Assembly (NCBI GenBank): GCA_030148625.1
Contig: JASBTC010000427.1
Span: 1-23,246 of the forward strand
Length of the DNA: 23,246 nucleotides
From: Sphingobium sp.
Lineage (GTDB): Bacteria; Pseudomonadota; Alphaproteobacteria; Sphingomonadales; Sphingomonadaceae
Direction of reading: 5' to 3'
Part shown: positions 1 through 7,732 of the stretch, one piece after another
How positions within the stretch are numbered: the stretch's first letter is position 1
Layout of the letters: each line of letters begins with the position of its first letter
Notes under the pieces: model-generated
Seen by the model: only the letters and a program-made list of their open reading frames with translations
Databases searched by the model: none
Told to the model about the DNA's origin: nothing
Program-made: the position numbers and the translations under genes

Positions 1-121
1 GATCATCAGCCAGAACAACGAGGACGGTGTTCAGACGATCAACGGCCGCAAGACCATCGTCTGGAAAGTCACGCCGCTCAGCCAGTCCGCGCCGACGGCG
101 GTGCTGAAGATGGCGAAATAG
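1..121 (+). CDS. C-terminal end of an unidentified protein (5' truncated)
   Basis: An open frame enters from the left edge (first complete codon at base 2) and ends at a TAG at 119-121, giving 39 residues that finish in VLKMAK. The tail is polar, with segments NNEDGVQTINGRK and TIVWKVTPLSQSAPT. Too little remains to assign a family, and no motif was recognised. It is convergent with the ferredoxin gene, and a palindromic repeat lies between the two stop codons. That it is real coding sequence is inferred from the open frame, the codon pattern and the repeat starting only after the stop. Confidence 0.55.
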   Translation, partial: IISQNNEDGVQTINGRKTIVWKVTPLSQSAPTAVLKMAK

Positions 122-162
122 CGGGTTCGGCAGGAGTCGCCCGACTCGTGGAGCACCATCAG

Positions 163-253
163 CCGTTCGGGCTGAGCCGGTGGAAGCCCTGTCCTTCTTC
201 TCGCATCGGGTCAGAAGAAAAAGGCAGGGCTTCGACAGGCTCAGCCCGAAGGG
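163..253. repeat. Palindromic dispersed repeat, copy 1, at a convergent junction
   Basis: The left arm (163-202) and right arm (213-253) are near-perfect reverse complements. The right arm contains the core CTTCGACAGGCTCAGCCCGA. A diverged copy of the same core lies at 5829-5922 upstream of mtnB, so this is a dispersed element and not a one-off terminator. It fills the space between the stop codons of the unidentified + strand gene and the ferredoxin, and could terminate transcription from both sides. There is no clean T-tract, so the terminator role is inference. I recall similar elements from sphingomonad genomes but cannot verify this here. Confidence 0.75.
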
Positions 254-275
254 ATTTCATAGTGCGCTGGGGCGC

Positions 276-593
276 TCAATCCTCGGCGGCGATGGTGACG
301 CGCAGGCCGTCGAGATCGTCGCCGAAGGTGAGCTGGCACGACAGTCGCGAGCTATCGTCGCGGTGATCGGAGCTGTCGAGCAGGTCGTTCTCGTCCTCGC
401 TCATCGCCGGCAGCTTGTCGGCGAATGCGGGATCGACATGGACATGGCAGGTCGCGCACGAGCAGCAGCCGCCGCACAGCGCGAGCAGTTCGTCGAAGCC
501 GGCATCGCGGATCACTTCCATCACCGACAGTCCGGATTCACCCTCGACCGTCCGTTCGGACCCGTCCCGTGTCACGACGACCAGTTGCGGCAT
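276..593 (-). CDS. [2Fe-2S] ferredoxin, adrenodoxin/putidaredoxin type
   Basis: A 105-aa soluble electron carrier. The cluster ligands follow the vertebrate/bacterial [2Fe-2S] pattern C-x5-C-x2-C plus a distal Cys: C40, C46, C49 and C86, in the stretch [15 protein letters not shown] and in RLSCQL. Two further cysteines (C43, C44) lie inside the loop. Members of this family pass electrons from an NAD(P)H-dependent ferredoxin reductase to cytochrome P450s or other oxygenases; no such partner is in the window. The start at 593 is preceded on the coding strand by a good AGGGAG ribosome site about 7 bases away. It is divergent from the DNA glycosylase gene, with about 110 bp between them for both promoters. 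Family assignment is firm; the physiological partner is unknown. Confidence 0.93.
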   Translation of the reverse strand: MPQLVVVTRDGSERTVEGESGLSVMEVIRDAGFDELLALCGGCCSCATCHVHVDPAFADKLPAMSEDENDLLDSSDHRDDSSRLSCQLTFGDDLDGLRVTIAAED

Positions 594-703
594 CTCAATC
601 TCCCTTGCGTTCCCGCTGGGCTAATAGGGCGTACGGCCTGCAAATCAAGCACCCAGGCACGACGGGACTGTTCAGCATGGTCTGCATGCGGCATGAGAAC
701 AAA

Positions 704-1330
704 ATGGCACTCTCTCAGGAACAGATCATCCGTTCGATCGACGCGATCGCCGCGATCGAACCCGGTTTCGCCGCCGCGCTCGGCCGGGTCGGCTATCCCG
801 AGCCGCGCATCCGTGCGCGCGGATACGACACGCTGCTGCGCACGATCGTCGGCCAGCAGGTGAGCGTGAAGGCGGCCTCCGCGGTCTGGAGCCGGCTGGA
901 GGACGCGCTGGGCACCGGCTGCGATCCCGCCGCTCTGCTCGCCAGCGATTTCGACACGCTGCGCGGCTGCGGCCTTTCGCGCCAGAAACAGGGCTATGCG
1001 CGCAGCCTGGCCGAACTGGTCGTGTCGGGCGGAATCGACCTCCATGCGCTGCCGCAGGACGACGAGGCGGCGATCGCAGCACTCACCCGGATCAAGGGCA
1101 TCGGCCGCTGGTCGGCCGAAATCTATCTGTTGTTCGCCGAGGGGCGGCCGGACATCTGGCCGGCGGGGGATCTGGCCGTTCAGATCGAGGTCGGGCGGAT
1201 ATTGGGGCTCGAATCGCGCCCAAGCGAAGCACTGACCCGCGAGCTGGCGGAACGCTGGCGGCCGCATCGCGGGGCGGCCGCGATCATGACCTGGCATCAC
1301 TATAACAGCGACATGGGCATCCCGGTCTGA
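704..1330 (+). CDS. DNA-3-methyladenine glycosylase II-like (HhH-GPD superfamily)
   Basis: A 208-aa base-excision repair enzyme expected to cleave the N-glycosidic bond of alkylated purines. The segment LRTIVGQQVSVKAASAVW (about residues 45-62) is the conserved helix of AlkA-like proteins. The helix-hairpin-helix is LTRIKGIGRWSAE, and the following WPAGDLAVQ carries the catalytic aspartate D156. It is shorter than E. coli AlkA (about 280 aa) because it lacks that protein's N-terminal domain, as is common for alphaproteobacterial members. In-frame ATGs at 677 and 686 are possible alternative starts. I chose 704 because MALSQEQ is a typical N-terminus and a weak GAGA lies upstream. The exact lesion spectrum cannot be read from sequence. 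Confidence 0.9.
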   Translation: MALSQEQIIRSIDAIAAIEPGFAAALGRVGYPEPRIRARGYDTLLRTIVGQQVSVKAASAVWSRLEDALGTGCDPAALLASDFDTLRGCGLSRQKQGYARSLAELVVSGGIDLHALPQDDEAAIAALTRIKGIGRWSAEIYLLFAEGRPDIWPAGDLAVQIEVGRILGLESRPSEALTRELAERWRPHRGAAAIMTWHHYNSDMGIPV

Positions 1331-1398
1331 CGCCTGCCTGCCGGCCGTGCGGGAAATTCGCTTGCATCGCCGATGGATGGAATGAAATCGTCTTCCCG

Positions 1399-2313
1399 AT
1401 GAACCGGGGGGGCAACAGGGATTCGCAGGCGGCGGCACCGTCGCACCATGTGCGCTTCGCGCGTCCCGCCCCTGCGCTCGCCGACTGCCTGGCCGGCTAC
1501 CACAGCTATGATGTCGAACTTCTGATCGACGAGACGCGGGAAGAGATCTTCTTTCCCGCCTGGGCGAATATCCGCTTTCAGCTGACCGGCAAGCCATGGG
1601 CGATGCGGTACGGTGCGGTCCGGATCGATCCGATCCCGCGCAACGCTCTGTTCGGACCGACGGGATGCGCCGGTTTCGCCGAATTCTCCGGCGGCCATAT
1701 GTTCGGCGTCGGCGTGACTCCAATGGGCTGGGCGCGACTGATCGGCGGAGACGCCAGCCGCCTTACCGACACGATCCTGCCGCTCGAAGCCGTGCTGGGC
1801 GCCGATGCGGCCATGCTGGCCACGCGGATCGCGGCGATGCGCGACAGCTTCGAGGCGATGGTCGAAACGCTCGAGACCTATCTGCTCGCCCGGCTCGCAC
1901 GGTCGCGCCCGGCGGCACCCGAGCTCGCGCGCATCATGGGCCTGCTCAACCACCCCGGCATCGAAAGCGTCGAACAAGCGGCGGCCCGGCTGGCGATGCC
2001 GGTGTGGCAGTTCACCCGGCTCTGCCGCCGCAATTTCGGTTTTGCGCCCAAAAGGCTGATGCGCCGCGCACGCTTCCTGCGGACGCTGATGGCATTGCGC
2101 GAACCGTCGCCGCTGCCATGGACCGAGCGGATCGAGGAAAGCTATCACGACCAGTCGCATTTCATCCGCGACTGCCACGATTTCCTGGGCATGACGCCCG
2201 GCCAGTTCCTGGCGCGCGCGCAGCCGGTGGCCAGCACCTCATTTGCCGAACGCACGCGCGTGCTGGGCGCCCCCGCCCAGGCGCTGCAGCGCGGATCGGA
2301 CGATAGACCATGA
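1399..2313 (+). CDS. AraC-family transcriptional regulator
   Basis: A 304-aa protein whose C-terminal third carries an AraC/XylS-type double helix-turn-helix. The first HTH lies around SVEQAAARLAMPVWQFTRLCRRNFGFAPKRLMRR (written here only to locate it at about residues 195-228). The second lies around SYHDQSHFIRDCHDFLGMTPGQF, with the typical F-x(3)-G-x-(S/T)-P-x-x-(F/Y) ending. The N-terminal part (about 1-170) is the presumed effector or dimerisation region and resembles no specific ligand-binding family I can name. No convincing ribosome site precedes the ATG, but it is the only reasonable in-frame start. Its targets are unknown; the downstream S9 peptidase gene is co-oriented but separated by a composite repeat. 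The TGA stop lies inside the first palindrome of that repeat. Confidence 0.88.
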   Translation: MNRGGNRDSQAAAPSHHVRFARPAPALADCLAGYHSYDVELLIDETREEIFFPAWANIRFQLTGKPWAMRYGAVRIDPIPRNALFGPTGCAGFAEFSGGHMFGVGVTPMGWARLIGGDASRLTDTILPLEAVLGADAAMLATRIAAMRDSFEAMVETLETYLLARLARSRPAAPELARIMGLLNHPGIESVEQAAARLAMPVWQFTRLCRRNFGFAPKRLMRRARFLRTLMALREPSPLPWTERIEESYHDQSHFIRDCHDFLGMTPGQFLARAQPVASTSFAERTRVLGAPAQALQRGSDDRP

Positions 2314-2430
2314 TCACGTAAGATTGAATCAATCTGGAGTGTGAATCATGGTCTCAACCATTTGAATAGAGCCTGATTCACGCCATCGGCGGAAGCGCGC
2401 AGCGCTTCCACCTCAAGCGATCAGGCTCTA
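2307..2430. repeat. Composite of two adjacent palindromic repeats
   Basis: The first palindrome pairs ACCATGATCAC (2307-2317) with GTGAATCATGGT (2341-2352). It encloses a second small palindrome, GATTGAATCAATC (2322-2334). The second palindrome has perfect 11-base ends, TAGAGCCTGAT (2367-2377) and ATCAGGCTCTA (2420-2430), around a hairpin GGAAGCGC-GCA-GCGCTTCC (2391-2409). The first overlaps the stop codon of the AraC-type gene. I recall both units as common sphingomonad intergenic repeats, but that is unverified. Function could be transcript 3'-end protection or attenuation before the S9 gene. Confidence 0.75.
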
Positions 2431-2501
2431 GCGCCCGGGATTGACGGGAATCCGCGGCGCAACTCTTGTCGATGCGCAGGATCGCTCTATCTGATCTTGC
2501 G

Positions 2502-4487
2502 ATGGCCAATAGCAACGCTCCCTCGCCCGCCGCCGCCGTCGAAGCCGCGGCCCCGCTCATCGAACGCGCCAAGCTGTTCGGCAATCCCAGCCGGACCGCC
2601 GGCACGCTCAGCCCCGACGGCAACTGGCTGAGCTGGATCGCGCCGCGCGACGGGGTGCTCAACGTCTGGATCGCGCCATCGGCCGATCTTGCCGCGGCAA
2701 AGCCGATCACTGCCGAGACGGCGCGTCCGATCCCCGTGCATTTCTGGGCCCCGGACAGCAAGTCGGTGCTTTATCTCCAGGACAAGGGCGGCGACGAGAA
2801 TTTCCTGCTCTACGGCGTCGACGTCGCGACGGGCAAGGAAAGCTGGCTGACGCCCTTCGAGAATACCCGTGTCGCGGTGATCGGATCATCGGTCACCATC
2901 ACGGACCGCATCCTGATCGGCCTCAACAATCGCGATCCACACTGGTACGATGTCCACAGCCTGGATCTCAATAGCGGCGAACTGACCGAAGTGATGCGCG
3001 GCGACGGCTTTGCCGGCTTCCTGGCAGACGACACGCTGACGCTGCGCATGGCGCTGCGCCCCAATGCGGTTGGCGGCATGGATTATTTCCGCATCGTCGA
3101 TGGAGCGGTGGAGGAACAGCCCGTCGCATCGACGGACCTCGAAGATTCGCTGACCACCAATCCGGCGGGTTTCACCACCGATGGCAGGACGCTCTACTGG
3201 CTCGACAGCCGCGGCCGCAACACCGCCGCGCTGATCGCGCAGGATGTCGCATCCGGCGCGACCCGGGTGATCGCGGAGAATGGCAAGGCCGATATCGGCG
3301 GTGTTCTCACCAATCCCAGGACCGGCGAGATCGAGGCCTATTCGGTCGATTATCTCACCACCGAATGGACCGCGATCGATCCGGAGATCGGCAAGGATCT
3401 GGCGTTCCTGCAATCGGCCCTGACCGGCGATATCGCGATCACCTCACGCACCGAGGCCGATGACAAATGGACGGTCGCGCATGATGCGGTCACCGCGCCA
3501 CCCGTCGTCTATCTCTACGACCGCACGGCGAAGACGCTGACCGAACTCTATACCAGCCGCCCCGAGCTGAAGGGCGCACCGCTGGTCGCGATGCATCCGC
3601 GCGAGATCACGGCGCGCGACGGGCTGACATTGGTCTCCTATCTGTCGCTGCCGCCGGGCAGCGATACCGATGGCGACGGCCGGCCCGATGCGCCGGTGCC
3701 GATGGTGCTGCTTGTCCATGGCGGGCCCTGGGCGCGCGACGGCTATGGTTACAACGCCTATCACCAATGGCTCGCCAATCGGGGCTATGCGGTGCTTTCG
3801 GTCAATTTCCGCGGCTCGACCGGTTTCGGCAAGGCCTTCATCTCGGCGGCCGATCTGCAATGGGGCCGCCAGATGCACGACGACCTGATCGACGCGGTCG
3901 CCTGGGCGGAAGCGCAGGGCATCGCGTTGCCGGGCAAGACCGCGATCATGGGCGGCAGCTATGGCGGCTATGCCACACTCGCCGGCCTCGCCTTCACGCC
4001 GGAGACCTTTGCGTGCGGCGTCGATATCGTCGGGCCATCCAATCTGGAGACGCTGCTCCAGACGATTCCACCCTATTGGGAACCGGTGAAGCAGCAATTC
4101 CACCAGCGCATGGGCAATCCCGAAACGGCGGAGGGCGTGGCGATGCTCAAGGACCGTTCGCCGCTCCACAAGGCGGGCGACATCCGCAGGCCGCTGCTGA
4201 TCGGTCAGGGTGCCAATGATCCGCGCGTCAACCAGGCCGAATCCGACCAGATCGTCGCCGCGATGAAGGCGCACGGCATCCCGGTCACCTATGTCCTGTT
4301 CCCCGACGAAGGCCATGGCTTCGCCCGGCCGGAAAACAACATCGCTTTCAACGCCGTCACGGAGAATTTCCTCCAGGCCTGCCTGGGCGGCCGCGCCGAA
4401 CCGATCGGCGACACGGTGAAAGCGTCGAGCGCACAGGTGCCCGAAGGCGCCGGATTCACGCCGGGTCTGGAAGACGCGCTGAAATAA
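2502..4487 (+). CDS. S9 family (prolyl oligopeptidase-type) serine peptidase
   Basis: About 661 aa. It has an N-terminal beta-propeller-like half (from LFGNPSRTAGTLSPDGNWLSW onward) and a C-terminal alpha/beta-hydrolase peptidase domain. The catalytic triad is visible: nucleophile S486 in GGSYGGYA, D573 in GANDPRV, and H605 in DEGHGFARPEN. Family members cleave short peptides, often acyl- or dipeptidyl-type substrates. An acidic loop DTDGDGRPD sits just before the LLVHGGPWARDGYGY oxyanion region. No signal peptide is visible, so a cytoplasmic location is inferred. The start is uncertain: TTG 2466 and ATG 2472 are in frame upstream, and none of the three has a good ribosome site. I chose 2502 because MANSNAPSPAAAVEAAAPLIERAKLF resembles the N-termini of homologues as I remember them. 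Confidence 0.9.
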   Translation: MANSNAPSPAAAVEAAAPLIERAKLFGNPSRTAGTLSPDGNWLSWIAPRDGVLNVWIAPSADLAAAKPITAETARPIPVHFWAPDSKSVLYLQDKGGDENFLLYGVDVATGKESWLTPFENTRVAVIGSSVTITDRILIGLNNRDPHWYDVHSLDLNSGELTEVMRGDGFAGFLADDTLTLRMALRPNAVGGMDYFRIVDGAVEEQPVASTDLEDSLTTNPAGFTTDGRTLYWLDSRGRNTAALIAQDVASGATRVIAENGKADIGGVLTNPRTGEIEAYSVDYLTTEWTAIDPEIGKDLAFLQSALTGDIAITSRTEADDKWTVAHDAVTAPPVVYLYDRTAKTLTELYTSRPELKGAPLVAMHPREITARDGLTLVSYLSLPPGSDTDGDGRPDAPVPMVLLVHGGPWARDGYGYNAYHQWLANRGYAVLSVNFRGSTGFGKAFISAADLQWGRQMHDDLIDAVAWAEAQGIALPGKTAIMGGSYGGYATLAGLAFTPETFACGVDIVGPSNLETLLQTIPPYWEPVKQQFHQRMGNPETAEGVAMLKDRSPLHKAGDIRRPLLIGQGANDPRVNQAESDQIVAAMKAHGIPVTYVLFPDEGHGFARPENNIAFNAVTENFLQACLGGRAEPIGDTVKASSAQVPEGAGFTPGLEDALK

Positions 4488-4489
4488 GC

Positions 4490-4612
4490 TCCTCCCTGAA
4501 GGGGAGGGGGACCAGCCGAAGGCTGGTGGTGGGATCGGCGACGCAGTCGCCGCTGCGCGGCTCACCCCTCCACCATGCCTGGCGGCATGGTCCCCCTCCC
4601 CTTCAGGGAGGA
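4490..4612. repeat. Long inverted repeat between convergent genes, likely bidirectional terminator
   Basis: Perfect 25-bp arms at 4490-4514 and 4588-4612 (core CCTCCCTGAAGGGGAGGGGG and its complement) enclose about 73 bp containing smaller hairpins such as CCAGCCGAAGGCTGG and CCATGCCTGGCGGCATGG. It occupies the whole space between the stop codons of the S9 peptidase (+) and the aminotransferase (-). The CCCTCCCCTTCAGGG-type arm is one I recall as very common in sphingomonad intergenic regions. A role in terminating both transcripts is inferred from position. Confidence 0.8.
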
Positions 4613-4613
4613 A

Positions 4614-5774
4614 TTATTCCGCGAATCTCTTCCTTGCTTCCGCCATGCGGGCGATGCCCGCATCGAGCGTCTCATCGCGCTTGGCGAAGCAGAGCCGCGC
4701 GACCGAGGCCACCGGGTCCTCGGCATAGAAGGCCGAAACCGGGATCGCCGCCACGCCACCCTCACGCACCAGCATCTGGCAGAATGTCTCGTCGTCCATG
4801 CGGATGCCCGATCCCGGCAGATCGATGGAGAGGAAATAGGTACCCTGGCTCGGCAGCACCGCCCATCCCGCCGCGGCAAGCCCCGCGGTCAGCCGGTCAC
4901 GCGAGCGCGCAAGATCGGCGCGCATTTCGATGAAATAGGCTTCGTCCTTGCCCAGCCCATAGGCGACCGCCGCCTGCAGGCTGGGTGGCGTGGTGAAAGT
5001 GAGGAACTGATGCGCCTTGGCCAGCACGCGCGTCAGCGCGGGCGCGGCGACCATCCAGCCGACTTTCCAGCCGGTGACCGAGAAGATCTTGCCGCCCGAT
5101 CCGATCTTGACGGTGCGTTCGCGCATGCCCGGCTGCGCCATGATCGGCTGATGTACCTGGCCGTCGAAGATCACATGTTCCCACACCTCGTCGCTGACGA
5201 CGATCGCGTCGTGACGCACGACCCATTCCGCGAGCAGCGCCAGATCCTCTTCCGGCCAGACACTGGCGGTGGGATTGACCGGATTGTTGATGACGACGAG
5301 CCGGGTCTTGTCGCTGAACGCCGCTTCCAGCGCGGCTTCGGTCAGCCGCCATTCGGGCGGCTGGAGCCGGACGAAGCGCGGAATGCCGCCCGCGCGCAGC
5401 ACCAGCGGCAGATAGGCGTCATACATGGGCTGGATCAGCACGACTTCGTCGCCCGGCGAGACCAGTGCCAGGATCGCCGCGGCCAGCGCCTCGGTCGCGC
5501 CCGAGGTGACGGTGACTTCGCTTTGCCAGTCGAGATCGAGGCCCTGGTGGCGGCCATAATGATCGGCGATGGCGCTGCGCAATTCGGGCAGCCCGGCCAT
5601 CGGCGGATATTGGTTCGACATCGTCGTCAGCGCATCGGCGGCGGCCTGGACCACATCTGGCGGCCCGTTCGAATCGGGAAAGCCCTGACCGAGGTTGATC
5701 GCCCCGGTTTCGCGCGCAAGGCCGGACATGACCTCAAAGATTGTGGTGGGCATGGAAGCGTAGAGCGGATTCAT
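4614..5774 (-). CDS. PLP-dependent aminotransferase, probable methionine-salvage transaminase (MtnE-like)
   Basis: A 386-aa fold-type I aminotransferase of the class I/II family, close in character to YbdL and kynurenine/methionine aminotransferases. Visible landmarks are INLGQGFPDSNGPP near the N-terminus, NNPVNPTASVW, SDEVWEH, and the PLP lysine K229 in IGSGGKIFSVTGWKVGW. In the salvage pathway such an enzyme converts 4-methylthio-2-oxobutyrate to methionine using an amino donor. That role is inferred from the family and from its position divergent from mtnBDCA. The start at MNPLYASMPTTIFEVMSGLARE is typical for the family; the open frame runs further upstream only because it is antisense to mtnB. 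Alternatives are a kynurenine or a general aromatic aminotransferase. Confidence 0.9.
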   Translation of the reverse strand: MNPLYASMPTTIFEVMSGLARETGAINLGQGFPDSNGPPDVVQAAADALTTMSNQYPPMAGLPELRSAIADHYGRHQGLDLDWQSEVTVTSGATEALAAAILALVSPGDEVVLIQPMYDAYLPLVLRAGGIPRFVRLQPPEWRLTEAALEAAFSDKTRLVVINNPVNPTASVWPEEDLALLAEWVVRHDAIVVSDEVWEHVIFDGQVHQPIMAQPGMRERTVKIGSGGKIFSVTGWKVGWMVAAPALTRVLAKAHQFLTFTTPPSLQAAVAYGLGKDEAYFIEMRADLARSRDRLTAGLAAAGWAVLPSQGTYFLSIDLPGSGIRMDDETFCQMLVREGGVAAIPVSAFYAEDPVASVARLCFAKRDETLDAGIARMAEARKRFAE

Positions 5775-5828
5775 GGCCTCTGTTTGCGGCAGAGCAGCGC
5801 GTGGGTCCACCCAAAACCCGTTTGGACC

Positions 5829-5922
5829 GGGCCTGTCGAGACGAAGTCGGCCATGAGGCCAACTCCTGCCTTTTCTTTTGCCGCGGAAAGAAGGACAGGG
5901 CTTCGACAGGCCCAGCCCGAAC
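5829..5922. repeat. Palindromic dispersed repeat, copy 2, in the mtn divergent promoter region
   Basis: GGGCCTGTCGA (5829-5839) and TCGACAGGCCC (5903-5913) are perfect complements. The right arm continues as AGCCCGAACGG, matching the core of the repeat at 163-253, including the AAGGACAGGGCTTCGACAGG stretch. A small hairpin GGCC-atga-GGCC lies at 5849-5860. The element takes up most of the 162 bp between the divergent aminotransferase and mtnB starts and ends about 15 bases before the mtnB ATG. The mtnB ribosome site (GGTGGAATGAAG) therefore directly abuts it. Confidence 0.72.
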
Positions 5923-5936
5923 GGTGGAATGAAGCG

Positions 5937-6569
5937 ATGGCAACCGTCTCCCTCCCAGAAGCGCGCCGGACGATCGTAGCGGTCGGGCGCTGGCTTGATT
6001 CGAAGGGCTGGGCGCCAGCCACTGCTGGCAATTATTCGATGCGGCTGGACGACGGCAGCGTCGCGATCACCGTTTCGGGCCGGCACAAGGGACGATTGAC
6101 CGAAGACGATGTGATGCGGGTCGATGCGGCGGGCAATTCCCTCGACGGCAAGAAGCCCTCTGCCGAAACCGCGTTGCACATGGCGATCTATCGCGACTTT
6201 CCGGAGATCGGCGCCGTGCTCCACAGCCATTCGCCCCAGGCGGTCGGGCTCAGCCGTGCCTTTCCGGCAGCGTCAGGCTGGACACTCGCCCAGCACGAGA
6301 TGCTCAAAGTCTATCCGGGCATCGTCACCCATGATCTCAGCCGCACACTGCCGATCGTCGACAACAGCCAGGACATGGCGGTGATCGACGCGGCGATGGC
6401 GCCCCGCCTGCTGGACGCCGATGCGCTGCCCGCCTATCTCATCCGCGGGCACGGGCTTTACGGCTGGGGTGCCGACATGGCGGAAGCCGAGCGCGTGATC
6501 GAGGCGACCGAATGGCTGATCGCCGCCGAACTGGCGGAGATCGGCTTCAGGAACGGGAGCAAGGCATGA
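5937..6569 (+). CDS. mtnB: Methylthioribulose-1-phosphate dehydratase
   Basis: A 210-aa class II aldolase-like enzyme. It dehydrates 5-methylthioribulose-1-phosphate to the 2,3-diketo-5-methylthiopentyl-1-phosphate intermediate of methionine salvage. The zinc-binding histidines are visible as H96 and H98 in VLHSHSPQ and H172 in RGHGLYGWG. GNYSMRLDDGSVAITVSG near the N-terminus is the typical substrate-phosphate region, and length is normal for the family. The start at 5937 gives the expected N-terminus MATVSLPEARRTIVAVGRWL; the frame is open far upstream only as antisense to the aminotransferase. It is the first gene of a four-gene operon and overlaps mtnD by 4 bases (ATGA). Confidence 0.95.
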   Translation: MATVSLPEARRTIVAVGRWLDSKGWAPATAGNYSMRLDDGSVAITVSGRHKGRLTEDDVMRVDAAGNSLDGKKPSAETALHMAIYRDFPEIGAVLHSHSPQAVGLSRAFPAASGWTLAQHEMLKVYPGIVTHDLSRTLPIVDNSQDMAVIDAAMAPRLLDADALPAYLIRGHGLYGWGADMAEAERVIEATEWLIAAELAEIGFRNGSKA

Positions 6570-7096
6570 GCAATCTCCAGATCTTCGCCGAAGACGGCGC
6601 ATTGCTGTCCGAGACGAGCGAAGGCGATGCGATCGCAGAGGCGCTCGACGAGATCGGCGTAAGCTTCGAGCGTTGGCCGACACGCGATGCGGAGGGCGAC
6701 ATCCTCGCCGCCTATGCGCCCGAGATCGATCGATTGAAGGCCGAGGGCGGATACCAGTCGGTCGATACGATCAGCCTGGGGCCGGACCATCCCGATCGCG
6801 ACGCGCTACGCGCCAAATTCCTGTCCGAGCATATCCATGCCGAAGACGAGGTGCGTTTCTTCGTCGCGGGCGAGGGCCTGTTCACGCTGCACAGCCAGGG
6901 CCGCATCTTCAACATAGTGTGCACCCAGGGCGACCTGATCCGCGTGCCCGCCGGCACGAAACACTGGTTCGACATGGGCCCCCGGCCCAGCTTCACGGCG
7001 ATCCGGCTGTTCATCAATCCGGATGGCTGGGTGGCGCAATTCACCGGCGACGACATCGCCGCGCGTTTCCCGCGCCACGAACCGGTCGCGGCCTGA
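6566..7096 (+). CDS. mtnD: Acireductone dioxygenase
   Basis: A 176-aa cupin. It oxidises 1,2-dihydroxy-3-keto-5-methylthiopentene. With Fe it yields the 4-methylthio-2-oxobutyrate precursor of methionine plus formate; with Ni it runs the off-pathway reaction releasing CO. The metal ligands follow the family pattern H-x-H-x3-E ... H: H89, H91 and E95 in HIHAEDEVRFF, and H133 in GTKHWFDMG. The E-to-H spacing of 38 matches the Klebsiella enzyme. The start is at 6566, where ATGA overlaps the mtnB stop and implies translational coupling; a longer frame exists upstream but lies inside mtnB. Which metal is used in vivo cannot be read from sequence. Confidence 0.96.
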   Translation: MSNLQIFAEDGALLSETSEGDAIAEALDEIGVSFERWPTRDAEGDILAAYAPEIDRLKAEGGYQSVDTISLGPDHPDRDALRAKFLSEHIHAEDEVRFFVAGEGLFTLHSQGRIFNIVCTQGDLIRVPAGTKHWFDMGPRPSFTAIRLFINPDGWVAQFTGDDIAARFPRHEPVAA

Positions 7097-7732
7097 ATGG
7101 TCGGCGCGGTCCTGACCGATATCGAGGGAACGACGAGCAGCATCGCTTTCGTCACCGATACGCTGTTCCCTTATGCCAAGGCCAATCTGCGCGGCTTTGT
7201 CGCGCGGAATCCCGGGATCGCCACGCCGCTGCTCGATGCGGTACAGGTGGAAGAGCCGGGCGATCCGGTCGAAACGCTGCTGCGCTGGATCGATGAGGAT
7301 CGCAAGGCGACGCCGCTCAAGACGCTGCAGGGCCTGATCTGGGCGGAGGGCTATGCCGACGGCACGCTGCAAGGCCATGTCTATCACGACGCCGCCGACG
7401 CGCTGAGGCGCTGGCACAATGCCGGCATCGCGCTTTATATCTACTCCTCCGGATCGATCGCCGCGCAGAAACTCATCTTCGGCCACAGCAATGAAGGCGA
7501 TCTGACGCCCTTGTTCTCCGGCTATTTCGACACCACCAGCGGACCGAAGAAAGAGGCGGAGTCCTATCGGACGATCGCGCGCGCGATCGGGCGCGAACCC
7601 GGCGACATCCTGTTCCTCTCCGACAATATCCAGGAAATCGACGCGGCACGTGCCGCCCGCATGCAGGCGATCCATATCGATCGCGAGACCGGCGGCGGCG
7701 AAATGGCGAGCTTTGCAGGGATCGAATTGTGA
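7097..7732 (+). CDS. mtnC: Enolase-phosphatase E1 (2,3-diketo-5-methylthiopentyl-1-phosphate enolase/phosphatase)
   Basis: A 211-aa HAD-superfamily enzyme that enolises and then dephosphorylates the diketo intermediate to the acireductone used by MtnD. HAD motif I is [13 protein letters not shown] (D8, E10). Motif II is IYSSGS. The motif III lysine is in [10 protein letters not shown]. Motif IV is [17 protein letters not shown]. Its ATG follows the mtnD TGA with no intervening base, and its stop overlaps the mtnA start (GTGA), so it is translated as part of the same operon. The gene has normal length and all motifs. Confidence 0.96.
   Translation: MVGAVLTDIEGTTSSIAFVTDTLFPYAKANLRGFVARNPGIATPLLDAVQVEEPGDPVETLLRWIDEDRKATPLKTLQGLIWAEGYADGTLQGHVYHDAADALRRWHNAGIALYIYSSGSIAAQKLIFGHSNEGDLTPLFSGYFDTTSGPKKEAESYRTIARAIGREPGDILFLSDNIQEIDAARAARMQAIHIDRETGGGEMASFAGIEL

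Noticed and set aside
3444..4565. A 373-codon minus-strand open frame
   Set aside because: It lies opposite the S9 peptidase catalytic domain, which has a complete triad; the complement frame shows no recognisable features.
4575..5936. Upstream in-frame extension of mtnB
   Set aside because: It is antisense to the aminotransferase and crosses the palindromic repeat. The MtnB family begins at about MATVSLPEARRTI.
5775..6230. Upstream in-frame extension of the aminotransferase
   Set aside because: It crosses the repeat and is antisense to mtnB; the family N-terminus is at MNPLYASMP.
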